This document shows, one piece after another, positions 10,047 through 19,658 of a stretch of DNA of 34,387 bases; within the stretch, counting starts at the first letter, position 1, and the number at the start of each line of letters is the position of its first letter. The notes beneath the pieces were generated by a model that was not told where the DNA came from, did no database searches, and saw only the letters and a program-made list of their open reading frames with translations. The stretch comes from Oxalobacteraceae bacterium (GTDB lineage: Bacteria; Pseudomonadota; Gammaproteobacteria; Burkholderiales; Burkholderiaceae_D): NCBI GenBank assembly GCA_027485795.1, contig JAIXQK010000023.1, positions 1 through 34,387 on the forward strand, given 5' to 3'. The position numbers and the translations under genes were made by a program.

Positions 10047-11111
10047 TTACTTCCAAATATTCCAGGAGGTCTGCATCCAGACCGCCACAATCACTAGATA
10101 AACAACTGTCAGCGGGATGAATATTTTCCAACCTAGTCGCATGATCTGGTCATAGCGATAGCGCGGGAAGGATGCGCGTACCCAGATGAAGATCGAAACA
10201 ACCAGGAAGGTCTTAATGCCGAGCCAGATCCAGCCCGGGATGAAATCGAGAATCGCCAGCGGTGAACCCCAACCACCGAGGAACATCAGCGTCGCCAACA
10301 TGGAGATCAGAATCATGTTGGCGTATTCGGCGAGGAAGAACATCGCAAATGACATGCCCGAGTATTCAACCATATGGCCCGCAACAATCTCGGATTCACC
10401 TTCGACCACATCGAATGGATGACGAGAGGTTTCTGCAATGCCAGAGATGATGTAGACACCAAACATCGGCAACAGCGGCAGCCAGTTCCAGGACAAGAAA
10501 TTCAGTCCCATGTTGGCGCCTGCGCCTTTGAGCTGCCCGCCGACGATTTCTGACAGATTCAGGCTGCCAGATACCATCAGCACGATCACCAGTACGAAGC
10601 CCATCGCAATCTCGTAGGACACCATCTGGGCCGAGGCGCGCATTGCACCGAGGAAGGCATATTTTGAATTCGAGGCCCATCCGGCCACGATCACGCCATA
10701 GACTTCAAGCGAAGTGATCGCCATTAAAAACAACAGCCCAGCATTGATATTGGCGAGCGCTTTGTCTGGGCCAAACGGCACGACCGCCCAAGCGGCCAGT
10801 GCTGGCATGATGGTCATCACTGGCGCCAACACGAACAAGCCCTTGTTCGCCTTGGCGGGTACGACGATCTCTTTCAGTAGCAGCTTGAGTGCATCAGCGA
10901 TCGGCTGCAGCAAGCCGGCTGGCCCGACACGGTTTGGCCCAAGCCGCACGTGCATCCAGCCAATCATTTTGCGCTCCCACAGCGTCAGGTAGGCTACGCA
11001 ACCCATCAGCGGCAACACGATCGCAACGATCTTTATCAGGTTCCAAGCGATTGGCCACCATGGCCCGAGCATGCTCTCGCCGGTTGTCGTCAGTTGGCTG
11101 AGCAGATCCAT
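10047..11111 (-). CDS. nuoH: NADH-quinone oxidoreductase subunit H
   Basis: This membrane subunit of complex I forms much of the quinone-binding chamber. The 354 residues give about eight helices. Signature loops are seen: [20 protein letters not shown] early, [20 protein letters not shown] in the central acidic loop that faces the quinone site, and [18 protein letters not shown] near the end. Its ATG shares one base with the nuoG stop (TGATG), so translation is coupled. No disruption is seen. Confidence 0.98.
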   Translation of the reverse strand: MDLLSQLTTTGESMLGPWWPIAWNLIKIVAIVLPLMGCVAYLTLWERKMIGWMHVRLGPNRVGPAGLLQPIADALKLLLKEIVVPAKANKGLFVLAPVMTIMPALAAWAVVPFGPDKALANINAGLLFLMAITSLEVYGVIVAGWASNSKYAFLGAMRASAQMVSYEIAMGFVLVIVLMVSGSLNLSEIVGGQLKGAGANMGLNFLSWNWLPLLPMFGVYIISGIAETSRHPFDVVEGESEIVAGHMVEYSGMSFAMFFLAEYANMILISMLATLMFLGGWGSPLAILDFIPGWIWLGIKTFLVVSIFIWVRASFPRYRYDQIMRLGWKIFIPLTVVYLVIVAVWMQTSWNIWK

Positions 11112-13447
11112 CAGGCTTTCTCCACCACGATGGCGCCAAACATCGGACCCAGTGCCGCGGTCGAGGCATGACCCGCTGCAATACGTACGACATTCGCCGG
11201 CTGGGTCGGATCAATGGCACAGGGCAGCACCACGCTACCACTGCCCTGCTTGACACGCACGCTGGCACCATCGACGACACCGATGGCTTGCGCCAAACTA
11301 GCAGAGAGCATCGCACGCGGCGGCCGCGCATCGCTTGTTTGCTGTAACGACTCAGCACGGCGCACAATACCGTCAGTGAAATACAGCGGCACATCCGCTA
11401 CGCGCTCCAGCGAAGTACTCGCTGCACTCGGTGTCGGCAGCGACAACTTGCAAAGATTGTTCAGACGCGATGAGAGATCAAGACCCTCCGTCGTACGTGA
11501 ACCCAGAACCTCAGCACGAATCTCTTCCGAGGCTTCGTAGTTAAAGCCGTCTAGCGAAAGCAGATTGCCCAGCACCCGCAGAACCTTCCAGCCCGGGCGT
11601 GTTTCCCCGAGCGGGCGTGTGCTGCCGTTGAAGCCTTGCGCCCGTCCCTCGGCATTAACGAAGGTGCCCGAGGTTTCCGAGAAAGGTGAAATCGGCAACA
11701 GTACATCTGCGTAATCCGTACCGTGCTTGAACGGCGACATGAGCACCACCATCTCAGCCTGATCGAGGGCGGCGCGCGCCTGCTGCGGATTAGCACAATC
11801 CAACTCTGGCTCTGCATGCAGTACCAAGTAGGCTTTCTTCGGCTGTTCAAAGAAACTTTGCGCAACTGATCGGTCTGCTGGCAAGGCATTCGCGAGGTAG
11901 CCGCCGATGGTATTTGCAGCTTCAGTCAGGTAGCCGAATTTCGCATCAGTGTGTTGTGCGATCCATTGTGCAAGGGCGTGCAATTGGGCAGTGTGTGGAT
12001 GGTGTACAGCAGCGTTACCCAATAGCACTGCGCGTGGCTCACCTGATAACAGACTGTTAGCAATCGACACCGCGGTGTCTGACGGCTTCGTGTTTGCGAA
12101 CTCGGCCGGCGCAGCGATGTTCTTTGCCTTTGCGACGGCCACCGCTACCTCGGCTAACTGAGCAAGCCAGTCAGAGGGCGCTGCAATCAAATGATTCGCG
12201 ACCGCCATGAGCGGCATACCCTCGTTGGCATTCAACAGGGATAGCTTGGCGCCGCCACGCTGAACCGCTGCGCGTAACTTGGCGGTCAGTAGTGGATGGT
12301 CTTTACGCAGGTGCGAGCCGATCACGAATACCTGCCTCAGGTTCGCGACTTCAGCAATCGGCAGACCTAACCACGGCGTAAATGCTGGATCGGAAATCGC
12401 TGCGCTCTGACGCAAACGGAAATCGATCTGCTCGGAGCCAAGGCCGCGCGTGAGCTTGGCTAGCAGCGTCATCTCTTCGAGCGTGGCATAAGGCGCAGCG
12501 ACCGAAGCGATTGCATTTGCACCGTGCTCATGGCGAATGTTTCGAAGTCCATGGGCCACGTATTCGAGCGCAGTTTGCCAGTCGACCGATTTCCACTCGC
12601 CACCCTGCTTGATCATCGGGGTGGTCAAACGCTCTTCGCTATTCAGTCCCTCGTAGGCGAAGCGATCACGATCGGACAGCCAGCACTCATTCACCGCTTC
12701 ATTTTCCAGCGGCAGCACACGCATTACCTTGTTGCCCTTGACCTGCACAATCAGGTTCGAGCCCAGACTATCGTGTGGGCTGACCGACTTACGTCGCGAT
12801 AGCTCCCATGTACGCGCGCTGTAACGGAAAGGTTTGGAGGTCAGCGCACCAACCGGGCACAAATCAATCATGTTGCCGGATAGCTCGGAGCTCACTGCGC
12901 CGTTCACAAAGCTGCTGATCTCGGAGTGCTCGCCACGGCCGATCATGCCGAATTCCATCACGCCTGCAACCTCTTGCCCGAAACGCACACAACGGGTGCA
13001 GTGGATGCAGCGGCTCATCTCTTTCATCGAGATCAGCGGACCCGCTTCCTTGGCATGAACCACTCGCTTTTCTTCGTGATAGCGTGATGATGAGGGACCA
13101 TAGCCCACCGCCAAATCCTGCAACTGACACTCGCCACCTTGATCACAGATCGGGCAATCAAGCGGATGGTTGATCAGCAAGAACTGCATCACATCTTTTT
13201 GCGCCTGTACCGCTTTCTCGCTGTGGGTGCGTACCACCATGCCCTGAGTCACCGGCGTCGCACAGGCGGGCAGCGCCTTGGGCGCTTTCTCGACTTCGAC
13301 CAGGCACATGCGACAGTTGGCCGCAATCGACAATTTCTTGTGATAGCAAAAATGCGGGATATAGGTACCGATCCGATTGGCAGCATCCATCACCATGCTG
13401 CCCTCGGGCACCTCGACCTTCTTACCGTCTATTTCAATCTCAAGCAT
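11111..13447 (-). CDS. nuoG: NADH-quinone oxidoreductase subunit G (iron-sulfur, molybdopterin-type fold)
   Basis: This is the large electron-transfer subunit of the peripheral arm. In the 778-residue protein the N-terminal 2Fe-2S ligands are C34, C45, C48 and C62. The His-liganded 4Fe-4S cluster uses H94, C98, C101 and C107. A second 4Fe-4S cluster uses C147, C150, C153 and C197. The rest (from about residue 220) has the molybdopterin oxidoreductase fold without a catalytic role. The ATG at 13447 starts [18 protein letters not shown]-type extension of 12 residues upstream would overlap nuoF and is less likely. The gene starts 11 nt after the nuoF stop and overlaps nuoH by one base. Confidence 0.97.
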   Translation of the reverse strand: MLEIEIDGKKVEVPEGSMVMDAANRIGTYIPHFCYHKKLSIAANCRMCLVEVEKAPKALPACATPVTQGMVVRTHSEKAVQAQKDVMQFLLINHPLDCPICDQGGECQLQDLAVGYGPSSSRYHEEKRVVHAKEAGPLISMKEMSRCIHCTRCVRFGQEVAGVMEFGMIGRGEHSEISSFVNGAVSSELSGNMIDLCPVGALTSKPFRYSARTWELSRRKSVSPHDSLGSNLIVQVKGNKVMRVLPLENEAVNECWLSDRDRFAYEGLNSEERLTTPMIKQGGEWKSVDWQTALEYVAHGLRNIRHEHGANAIASVAAPYATLEEMTLLAKLTRGLGSEQIDFRLRQSAAISDPAFTPWLGLPIAEVANLRQVFVIGSHLRKDHPLLTAKLRAAVQRGGAKLSLLNANEGMPLMAVANHLIAAPSDWLAQLAEVAVAVAKAKNIAAPAEFANTKPSDTAVSIANSLLSGEPRAVLLGNAAVHHPHTAQLHALAQWIAQHTDAKFGYLTEAANTIGGYLANALPADRSVAQSFFEQPKKAYLVLHAEPELDCANPQQARAALDQAEMVVLMSPFKHGTDYADVLLPISPFSETSGTFVNAEGRAQGFNGSTRPLGETRPGWKVLRVLGNLLSLDGFNYEASEEIRAEVLGSRTTEGLDLSSRLNNLCKLSLPTPSAASTSLERVADVPLYFTDGIVRRAESLQQTSDARPPRAMLSASLAQAIGVVDGASVRVKQGSGSVVLPCAIDPTQPANVVRIAAGHASTAALGPMFGAIVVEKA

Positions 13448-13458
13448 GATCGTTCCGG

Positions 13459-14754
13459 TCAGACATAAGCGGGCACCATGCAACGCTTGTGCTCGATGTG
13501 ATACGCAAATTCATCCGTAAAATTCTTGATCATGGCGCGCACTGGCATCGCTGCTGCATCGCCCAATGCACAAATCGTGCGGCCTTGAATGCCATCACAC
13601 ACGGAGAGCAAAGTGTCGAGATCATCCGGACGCCCTTCTCCGTGCTCGATACGATGCACCATGCGATACAGCCAGCCCGTACCTTCACGGCACGGTGTGC
13701 ATTGACCACAGGATTCTTCGTAATAAAAGTACGAGAGCCGCAGCAGTGACTTCACCATGCAACGCTCTTCGTTCATGACGATCACCGCGCCCGAGCCCAG
13801 CATGGAGCCCGCTTTCGCGATCGAGTCATAGTCCATATCGGTTTGCATCATCAGATCACCGCGAATCACCGGCATCGATGAACCGCCTGGAATGACGCCC
13901 TTGATCTTTTTGCCATCGCGCATGCCACCGGCCAGCTCAAGTAACTTTGCGAACGGTGTGCCAAGCGGCACTTCGTAGTTGCCCGGGCGCGCGACATCAC
14001 CGGAAACAGAAAAAATCTTGGTGCCACCATTGTTCGGCTTGCCGAGCGCAAGATACGCTTCGGGGCCAACGTTCATAATGAACGGTACCGAGGCGAAGGT
14101 CTCGGTGTTGTTAATGGTAGTGGGCTTGCCGTACAAACCAAAGCTGGCAGGGAATGGTGGCTTGAAGCGTGGCTGACCCTTCTTGCCCTCGATTGATTCG
14201 AGCAACGCGGTTTCTTCACCGCAGATGTAGGCACCATAGCCGTGGAAAGCGTGTAGCTGGAATGAAAAATCCGTACCGAGAATTTTGTCGCCAAGGAATC
14301 CGGCAGCGCGCGCCTCTTCCAGCGCCTCTTCAAAACGCTCGTAGACATCCCACACTTCACCGTGGATATAGTTGTAACCCACTGAGATGCCCATGGCATA
14401 TGCACCGATGGCCATACCTTCAATCACACTGTGCGGGTTGTAACGCAGAATATCGCGATCTTTGAAAGTACCTGGCTCACCCTCGTCGGAATTACAGACT
14501 AGGTATTTTTGCCCCGGGAACGCACGTGGCATGAAGCTCCACTTCAGCCCAGTCGGGAAACCCGCACCGCCACGACCACGCAAGGCAGACGCTTTCAGAT
14601 CCGCGATCACTTGCTCGGGCGTGACGCCCTCAGTCAGAATGCGACGCAGCGCCGAGTAACCACCACGCTTCACATAATCAGCAAGGCGCCAGTTGTTACC
14701 GTCGATACCCGCGAGAATCAGCGGCTGAATATGACGATCGTGCAAGCAAGTCAT
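13459..14754 (-). CDS. nuoF: NADH-quinone oxidoreductase subunit F (NADH/FMN site)
   Basis: This subunit oxidises NADH and passes electrons to FMN and cluster N3. In its 431 residues, the glycine-rich [10 protein letters not shown] (60-69) and [10 protein letters not shown] (87-96) form the NADH/FMN pocket. C349, C352 and C355 ([11 protein letters not shown]) with C395 ligate the 4Fe-4S cluster. Its ATG overlaps the nuoE stop by 4 nt, a standard coupling. The length and all ligands are normal. Confidence 0.98.
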   Translation of the reverse strand: MTCLHDRHIQPLILAGIDGNNWRLADYVKRGGYSALRRILTEGVTPEQVIADLKASALRGRGGAGFPTGLKWSFMPRAFPGQKYLVCNSDEGEPGTFKDRDILRYNPHSVIEGMAIGAYAMGISVGYNYIHGEVWDVYERFEEALEEARAAGFLGDKILGTDFSFQLHAFHGYGAYICGEETALLESIEGKKGQPRFKPPFPASFGLYGKPTTINNTETFASVPFIMNVGPEAYLALGKPNNGGTKIFSVSGDVARPGNYEVPLGTPFAKLLELAGGMRDGKKIKGVIPGGSSMPVIRGDLMMQTDMDYDSIAKAGSMLGSGAVIVMNEERCMVKSLLRLSYFYYEESCGQCTPCREGTGWLYRMVHRIEHGEGRPDDLDTLLSVCDGIQGRTICALGDAAAMPVRAMIKNFTDEFAYHIEHKRCMVPAYV

Positions 14755-15263
14755 TTCTTCAGCTCCTCAATCAGGGCGTCAATTTTTTCATTCGACATGA
14801 AGCTGCACATACGCTTGTTGTTGACCAGCATGACCGGCGAATCACCACATGCCCCCATGCACTCGCCCTCTTTCAGGGTAAACAAACCATCGGCAGTGGT
14901 TTCATTGAAGTCAACACCCAGTTTTTGCTTCAAATAGGCCGCTGCACGATCGCCATTACTCAGTTGGCATGGCAGGTTGGTACAAATGGTCAGCTTGTGT
15001 TTGCCAACAGGCTTCAGGTTGTACATGGTGTAGAAGGTGGCGACCTCCTGCACTGCGATCGCGGGCATGTCCAGATAGGTGGCAACGTCCTGCATCACTT
15101 CCGGCGACAACCAGCCTTTTTCATCCTGCGCGATGGCGAGCGCCGACATCACCGCCGACTGCTTCTGATCCGACGGGAACTTGGTCAGTTCGCGATCGAT
15201 CTTTTTGTAGGCATCCTGTGATAACAACATGCGCTGTTTTGCCTCGATCATTGATTTGCTCAT
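14751..15263 (-). CDS. nuoE: NADH-quinone oxidoreductase subunit E (2Fe-2S)
   Basis: This thioredoxin-like subunit holds the off-path 2Fe-2S cluster N1a beside NuoF. Numbered from the ATG at 15263, the four ligands are C94, C99, C135 and C139. The helical N-terminal half ([19 protein letters not shown]) is typical. Start choice is uncertain. The ATG at 15263 lies 1 nt after the nuoD stop and gives 170 residues. The ATG at 15230 ([15 protein letters not shown]) gives 159 residues, closer to the usual family length, with GAGG 11 nt upstream. Confidence 0.95.
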   Translation of the reverse strand: MSKSMIEAKQRMLLSQDAYKKIDRELTKFPSDQKQSAVMSALAIAQDEKGWLSPEVMQDVATYLDMPAIAVQEVATFYTMYNLKPVGKHKLTICTNLPCQLSNGDRAAAYLKQKLGVDFNETTADGLFTLKEGECMGACGDSPVMLVNNKRMCSFMSNEKIDALIEELKK

Positions 15264-15264
15264 C

Positions 15265-16518
15265 TCAGCGATCAATCTCGCCAAACACAATATCCTGCGT
15301 ACCGATAATGGTGACTGCATCAGCAATCATGTGACCAGTCGCCATCTCGTTAAGACCCTGCAAATGCGCAAAGCCCGGTGCACGAATTTTTAGACGGTAA
15401 GGTTTGTTGGCGCCATCAGAAATCAGATAGATACCAAACTCGCCTTTCGGATGCTCAACCGCCGCATAGGTCTCACCGACCGGCACATGAAATCCTTCAG
15501 TGAACAGCTTGAAGTGGTGGATCAACTCTTCCATGTTGGACTTCATGTCCACACGCGAAGGTGGCGCAACTTTGTGGTTATCGGTCATCACCGGGCCGGG
15601 ATGGTTACGCAACCACTCCACACATTGCCGGATGATGCGATTGGATTGCCGCATCTCTTCAATACGAACCAGGTAACGGTCGTAGCAATCGCCGTTAACA
15701 CCCACCGGAATATCGAAGTCGACCAAGTCATAGACCTCGTACGGCTGTTTCTTGCGCAGATCCCAGGCGATCCCCGAGCCACGCAGCATGGGGCCGGTAA
15801 AGCCCATTGCCAGCGCCTGCTCTGGTGACACCACACCAATACCCACCAAGCGCTGCTTCCAGATGCGGTTATCGGTGAGTAGCGTTTCGTACTCGTCGAC
15901 GTAGGTTGGGAAGCGGTTGGTAAAGTCTTCAATGAAATCTAGCAGCGAGCCATGACGGTTCTCGTTCAGCTTGGCGATCGCTTTATCGTTGCGTACTAGC
16001 GAGGCTTTGTACTGCGGCATGGCGTCCGGCAAATCGCGGTACACACCACCCGGACGGTAGTAGGCTGCGTGCAGACGCGCCCCCGATACCGCCTCGTAGC
16101 AATCCATCAAATCTTCACGCTCACGGAATGCGTACAGGAACACACCCATCGCGCCAACATCCAGCGCATGCGCACCCAACCACAGCAGGTGATTCAAGAT
16201 GCGCGTGATCTCGTCAAACATCACGCGTATGTATTGCGCACGCAGCGGCACTTCGACACCAAGCAGCCGCTCGATTGCCATCACATAGGCGTGCTCATTG
16301 CACATCATCGACACGTAGTCGAGGCGGTCCATGTAGGGCACGGACTGCAGGAAGGTACGGGTCTCGGCTAGCTTCTCGGTCGCGCGATGCAACAAGCCAA
16401 TATGCGGATCAGCGCGTTGAATCACCTCACCGTCCAGCTCCAATACCAATCGCAACACGCCATGCGCGGCAGGATGCTGGGGGCCAAAGTTGAGCGTGTA
16501 ATTCTTGATTTCAGCCAC
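15265..16518 (-). CDS. nuoD: NADH-quinone oxidoreductase subunit D (quinone site)
   Basis: This subunit forms the quinone-reduction site with NuoB. The 417 residues include [20 protein letters not shown] with the conserved histidines, [14 protein letters not shown], and the C-terminal [13 protein letters not shown]. The start is taken as the GTG at 16518, because a strong AGGAGGT lies 5 nt upstream and the resulting [12 protein letters not shown] matches the family N-terminus and length. The usual position for the start, directly after nuoC, is occupied by a damaged copy of the first codons (see the entry at 16511-16663). NuoD synthesis may therefore depend on reinitiation: the stop of that short frame lies across the GTG region. 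Confidence 0.96.
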   Translation of the reverse strand: MAEIKNYTLNFGPQHPAAHGVLRLVLELDGEVIQRADPHIGLLHRATEKLAETRTFLQSVPYMDRLDYVSMMCNEHAYVMAIERLLGVEVPLRAQYIRVMFDEITRILNHLLWLGAHALDVGAMGVFLYAFREREDLMDCYEAVSGARLHAAYYRPGGVYRDLPDAMPQYKASLVRNDKAIAKLNENRHGSLLDFIEDFTNRFPTYVDEYETLLTDNRIWKQRLVGIGVVSPEQALAMGFTGPMLRGSGIAWDLRKKQPYEVYDLVDFDIPVGVNGDCYDRYLVRIEEMRQSNRIIRQCVEWLRNHPGPVMTDNHKVAPPSRVDMKSNMEELIHHFKLFTEGFHVPVGETYAAVEHPKGEFGIYLISDGANKPYRLKIRAPGFAHLQGLNEMATGHMIADAVTIIGTQDIVFGEIDR

Positions 16519-16662
16519 GACCGACCTCCTGACCACAATCCATTTTGCGGAGGTAATTGCATCGCTCAACTTCGGTGAAGGCTAACTTCGCGGCAGCGAA
16601 GTTAAGCGCGCAATGCGCGCGGCCGGAGCCAAACTTGAGCGTGTAGTTCTTGATTTCAGCCA
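16483..16662. repeat. direct repeat of the nuoD 5' end (two 35-bp copies)
   Basis: Positions 16483-16517 and 16628-16662 are near-identical (two differences in 35 bases by eye), 145 bp apart. Both read as the first codons of nuoD on the minus strand. The intervening DNA is not nuoD-like and holds two perfect hairpins. Because 145 is not a multiple of three, the outer copy cannot read in frame into nuoD. Confidence 0.9.
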
Positions 16663-16663
16663 T
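16511..16663 (-). pseudogene. aborted duplicate of the nuoD start, 50-codon frame
   Basis: An ATG at 16663 lies 1 nt after the nuoC stop, exactly where nuoD would be expected to start. It reads [12 protein letters not shown], i.e. NuoD residues 1-12 with one change (N to K), then leaves the NuoD sequence. It runs through hairpin-forming DNA and stops at 16511. The stop overlaps the functional nuoD GTG (bases GTGGCTGA). The simplest reading is that the original start was separated from the gene by an insertion plus short duplication. Translation of this 50-residue frame may still matter as a coupling device for nuoD. Whether any stable peptide is made is unknown. Confidence 0.75.
16583..16620. 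repeat. pair of perfect hairpins inside the nuoC-nuoD insertion
   Basis: Positions 16583-16604 form a 9-bp stem with a 4-base loop (TAACTTCGC / GCGAAGTTA). Positions 16606-16620 form a 6-bp GCGCGC stem with the loop AAT. Back-to-back palindromes of this kind are characteristic of small dispersed elements (REP or MITE-like), but I found no second copy of this unit in the window. Confidence 0.7.
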
Positions 16664-16664
16664 G

Positions 16665-17261
16665 TCAGCGCACCCCGTAATTCTCTTCGCGGATAATCCG
16701 CGGTACGTTCTCGCGCGGCTCGATTGTCACCGGTTGGTAGACAACGCGCTTTTGCTCGGGGTCGTAACGCATCTCGACGTAGCCACTGGTAGGGAAATCT
16801 TTGCGGAAGGGATGACCAATAAAGCCGTAGTCGGTCAGAATGCGGCGCAAATCATCATGGCCATCGAACAGAATGCCGAACAAATCAAAGGCTTCACGTT
16901 CGTACCAATTCGCCGCCGGCCACACACTGGTGAGTGAGGCCACTAATGGCATCTCGTCGTCGGGTGCAAAAGTTCTTACGCGCAGCCGCCAGTTATGATT
17001 GACTGACATCAGGTGTGCTACCACGCCGAAACGCGCGCCTTCCCAACGACCATCACCATACGACTGGTAGTCAACGCCGCATAGATCAATCATCTGCTCG
17101 AAGCGCGTCGACGGATGGTCTCGCAGCATCTGCATGGCGGACAGATAATCCGCAGCGCCAAGCACAATGGTGATCTCACCCAAAGCGACGCTGAGGCTTT
17201 TGATTTTGTCGCCCAGCAGCTCCTGAACAGCGCTAGTGAGAGTGTCGAGTTTAGTCGTCAT
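16665..17261 (-). CDS. nuoC: NADH-quinone oxidoreductase subunit C
   Basis: This peripheral-arm subunit of complex I helps connect NuoD and NuoI. The 198 residues contain the family signature [19 protein letters not shown] followed by [19 protein letters not shown], and the C-terminal [18 protein letters not shown]. The ATG at 17261 (MTTKLDTL) is 13 nt after the nuoB stop. An upstream TTG in the same frame would overlap nuoB and is less likely. It is separate from NuoD, as in most betaproteobacteria, and not fused as in Escherichia coli. Confidence 0.97.
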   Translation of the reverse strand: MTTKLDTLTSAVQELLGDKIKSLSVALGEITIVLGAADYLSAMQMLRDHPSTRFEQMIDLCGVDYQSYGDGRWEGARFGVVAHLMSVNHNWRLRVRTFAPDDEMPLVASLTSVWPAANWYEREAFDLFGILFDGHDDLRRILTDYGFIGHPFRKDFPTSGYVEMRYDPEQKRVVYQPVTIEPRENVPRIIREENYGVR

Positions 17262-17274
17262 GGCAGCGTTAATC

Positions 17275-17751
17275 TCAGCGCGCAATCGTATTGGTGCGCT
17301 TGATCTTGTTTTGCAACTGGATCACGCCGTAGAGTAGTGCCTCTGCCGTCGGCGGGCAGCCGGGGACATAAATATCGACCGGCACAATGCGGTCACAACC
17401 GCGCACTACTGAGTAGGAGTAGTGGTAGTAGCCGCCACCGTTGGCACACGAACCCATCGAGATCACCCAACGTGGTTCGGCCATCTGGTCATAGACCTTG
17501 CGTAGCGCCGGCGCCATTTTGTTGCACAGGGTGCCGGCAACAATCATCACATCGGATTGCCGAGGCGACGGCCGGAACACCACACCGAATCGGTCAAGGT
17601 CGTAACGTGAAGCACCTGCGTGCATCATCTCGACTGCACAGCAGGCAAGACCAAACGTCATGGGCCACATCGAACCGGTACGGGTCCAGTTAATTAGTTT
17701 GTCAGCCGTAGTGGTGACGAAACCTTCATTCAGGATGCCATCGATCGCCAT
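17275..17751 (-). CDS. nuoB: NADH-quinone oxidoreductase subunit B (cluster N2)
   Basis: This subunit carries cluster N2, the last iron-sulfur centre before quinone. In the 158-residue protein the ligands are the adjacent C37-C38 ([10 protein letters not shown]), C102 (MGSCANGGG) and C132 ([11 protein letters not shown]). The frame could begin at a GTG at 17754, directly abutting the nuoA stop, but the following ATG at 17751 gives [18 protein letters not shown], which fits the family. The very tight junction implies coupling with nuoA. Confidence 0.98.
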   Translation of the reverse strand: MAIDGILNEGFVTTTADKLINWTRTGSMWPMTFGLACCAVEMMHAGASRYDLDRFGVVFRPSPRQSDVMIVAGTLCNKMAPALRKVYDQMAEPRWVISMGSCANGGGYYHYSYSVVRGCDRIVPVDIYVPGCPPTAEALLYGVIQLQNKIKRTNTIAR

Positions 17752-17754
17752 CAC

Positions 17755-18114
17755 TTACTCCCAGTCCAAGGCGCCTTTTTTCCATTCAAAGATCAAACCG
17801 ACAATCAGGATGCCGAGAAAGATCATCATGGCCCAGAAGCCGACCAGTCCCACCTCATTCATCGCCACTGCCCACGGCACCAGAAAAGCGACTTCCAGGT
17901 CGAACAGGATGAAGAGAATAGCGACGAGGTAATAACGCACATCGAATTTCATGCGAGCGTCTTCAAAAGCTTCGAAGCCGCACTCATAGGCAGAATTTTT
18001 TTCTGCATCGGGACGATGCGGAGCGAGTAGCCGGCCCAGCACCTGAGGCGCAACACCGACACCGATACCCACTGCAATGAACAGGAGGATCGGAAGGTAA
18101 TTTTGCAGGTCCAC
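17755..18114 (-). CDS. nuoA: NADH-quinone oxidoreductase subunit A
   Basis: This small three-helix membrane subunit contributes the loop near the quinone cavity. The signature [21 protein letters not shown] is present, followed by the FDLE helix. I chose the GTG at 18114 because it gives 119 residues, the usual length, and GGGA lies 6 nt upstream. An in-frame GTG at 18147 would add 11 residues unlike the family and has its GGGA too close. It is the first gene of the nuo operon, 75 nt after the tRNA-Leu. Confidence 0.93.
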   Translation of the reverse strand: MDLQNYLPILLFIAVGIGVGVAPQVLGRLLAPHRPDAEKNSAYECGFEAFEDARMKFDVRYYLVAILFILFDLEVAFLVPWAVAMNEVGLVGFWAMMIFLGILIVGLIFEWKKGALDWE

Positions 18115-18189
18115 GATTTTCCCAGTAAAAAACGCCTGGTTAGCCACTCCCGAGGCTTTTAAATCAATTTTTATTTACTTTTTGCTAAT

Positions 18190-18274
18190 TGGTGCCGACG
18201 GCGAGACTCGAACTCGCACAGCTTTCGCCACTACCCCCTCAAGATAGCGTGTCTACCAATTTCACCACGTCGGC
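18190..18274 (-). tRNA. tRNA-Leu (anticodon GAG)
   Basis: The minus strand folds into a class II tRNA of 85 nt. The acceptor stem is GCCGACG/CGTCGGC with discriminator A and an encoded CCA. The D arm carries GG, and the anticodon stem CTATC/GGTAG has the loop TTGAGGG, hence GAG. There is a long variable arm (about 13 nt) and a T arm GCGAG-TTCGAGT-CTCGC. It decodes CUC and CUU. It sits between secG and nuoA, an arrangement I recall from Burkholderiales. Confidence 0.97.
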
Positions 18275-18284
18275 AAAGCGCACC

Positions 18285-18314
18285 ATTTTAACCGGCTTTG
18301 GCGAGGCCATTCAA
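18285..18314 (-). promoter_or_regulatory. sigma-70-type promoter for tRNA-Leu
   Basis: On the minus strand, TTGAAT (18314-18309) and TAAAAT (18290-18285) are 18 bp apart. The -10 ends 10 nt before the mature tRNA 5' end, giving a short 5' leader. I see no terminator between the tRNA and nuoA, so transcripts may continue into the nuo operon. Confidence 0.6.
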
Positions 18315-18349
18315 TGCAAGTTTGATAGCAGCCGGTTGCAGTGTAGGGC

Positions 18350-18718
18350 TTATTTCGGGATCTCGTTCGCCTGAGCTGGCGCCTTGGCAGGCGCCGGTAC
18401 AGGAGCATCACCCGCAGCGGGGTTGAGAGTCTTGGCTGGCGCCGGGACTTGATCCATGATTCCGGCACCACCACCCTGCGGACGGCTACCCAAGAAGGTC
18501 AGCAGCAAGGTAGCGGCGAAGAACACAGCGGCAGCAATCCCCGTCGAGCGCGAGAGGAAGTTGGCCGAACCAGTGGCACCAAACAAACTACCGGAAGCAC
18601 CCGATCCAAAAGCGGCGCCCATATCGGCACCCTTACCCTGCTGCAGCAGCACGAGGCCGATAATGATCAGCGCACTGATCAGCTGGATCACGATAACAAT
18701 GGCGAGTAATGAGTTCAT
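18350..18718 (-). CDS. secG: preprotein translocase subunit SecG
   Basis: This small inner-membrane component of the SecYEG channel promotes preprotein export. The 122 residues have two membrane helices (about 5-25 and 55-75). They are separated by the conserved loop QQGKGADMGAAFGSGASGSLFG, which is diagnostic. A low-complexity Pro/Ala tail (about residues 85-122) follows, common in betaproteobacterial SecG. The ATG is 36 nt after tpiA, and the two are probably co-transcribed. Confidence 0.95.
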   Translation of the reverse strand: MNSLLAIVIVIQLISALIIIGLVLLQQGKGADMGAAFGSGASGSLFGATGSANFLSRSTGIAAAVFFAATLLLTFLGSRPQGGGAGIMDQVPAPAKTLNPAAGDAPVPAPAKAPAQANEIPK

Positions 18719-18754
18719 TTAATCAATTCCTGTCGATACATATTGGGTTGCGGC

Positions 18755-19498
18755 TCAAACTGCATGAGCAATCACTAAAAAATCAGACGCATTTAACGAT
18801 GCGCCACCGATTAATCCACCATCGATATCCGGCATCGCTAGTAAGTCTTTTGCGTTATCCGGTTTCATGCTGCCACCGTAAAGCAGGCGAACCTGCTGCG
18901 CTTGCACTGCATCACGCTCAATGAGCATGGCGCGTATGCGGGCATGTACCTGCTGCGCCATTTCCGGCGTCGCGGTCTTGCCAGTGCCAATCGCCCATAC
19001 CGGCTCATAAGCAATCACGATGCTTGCCAGTTGTGACCCAATCGCGTCCAACACCGGCGTCAGCTGCCGCGTCACAACTGCGTCGGTTGCACCCTGCTCG
19101 CGCTCATGAAGCGTCTCGCCAACACAAACAATGGGGGTCAGCCCACTCAGCAATGCGCGCCGCGCTTTTTGCGCTACCTGCTGGTCATTCTCGGCGTGAT
19201 AGCTACGGCGCTCTGAGTGCCCAACAATCACGCAACTGCAACCAAATTCAAGCAACATCGCCGCCGAAACCTCGCCGGTGAAGGCGCCGTTTTCATGCGC
19301 CGACACATCTTGCGCACCCCAACGCACTCGTGATCCGCTCAGCACCGACTGTGCCTGCGCCAGATAAGGTGCAGGCACACAGACCGCCAGTTCCGCTTTG
19401 ACCGCTGCCGCATCGCCCAAAACACCAGCCATCAGCGCTGCGTTTGCCGCGAGGCTGCCATTCATCTTCCAGTTACCGGCGATCAGGGGGGTGCGCAT
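18755..19498 (-). CDS. tpiA: triosephosphate isomerase
   Basis: This cytoplasmic enzyme interconverts dihydroxyacetone phosphate and glyceraldehyde-3-phosphate. The 247 residues show the catalytic K11 (GNWKMNG), H94 (IVGHSERR) and E165 ([11 protein letters not shown]), the closing loop GTGKTA, and the phosphate-binding YGGSMKPDN. The ATG at 19498 is chosen. An in-frame TTG six codons upstream has no support. A clear promoter lies just upstream, so tpiA and secG form a unit of their own. Confidence 0.98.
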   Translation of the reverse strand: MRTPLIAGNWKMNGSLAANAALMAGVLGDAAAVKAELAVCVPAPYLAQAQSVLSGSRVRWGAQDVSAHENGAFTGEVSAAMLLEFGCSCVIVGHSERRSYHAENDQQVAQKARRALLSGLTPIVCVGETLHEREQGATDAVVTRQLTPVLDAIGSQLASIVIAYEPVWAIGTGKTATPEMAQQVHARIRAMLIERDAVQAQQVRLLYGGSMKPDNAKDLLAMPDIDGGLIGGASLNASDFLVIAHAV

Positions 19499-19524
19499 CA
19501 GGTGACCGAACCACAAAACCCACG

Positions 19525-19554
19525 ATTGTAGCCTGTGGCAAGAAACAGGGTCAA
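19525..19554 (-). promoter_or_regulatory. sigma-70-type promoter for tpiA-secG
   Basis: On the minus strand, TTGACC (19554-19549) is followed after 18 bp by TACAAT (19530-19525). Both are 5-of-6 matches to consensus. Transcription would start near 19518, leaving a leader of about 20 nt before the tpiA ATG. Confidence 0.75.
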
Positions 19555-19658
19555 ACCGGACGGCCCGGTTGAAAGGCGACTCGGGACAATGATGCCAACA
19601 CGCAAACGCGCCGAGCAGTCAGAGCGCTGACCTACCAGCCGCAGCGCGGTGTACCAGC

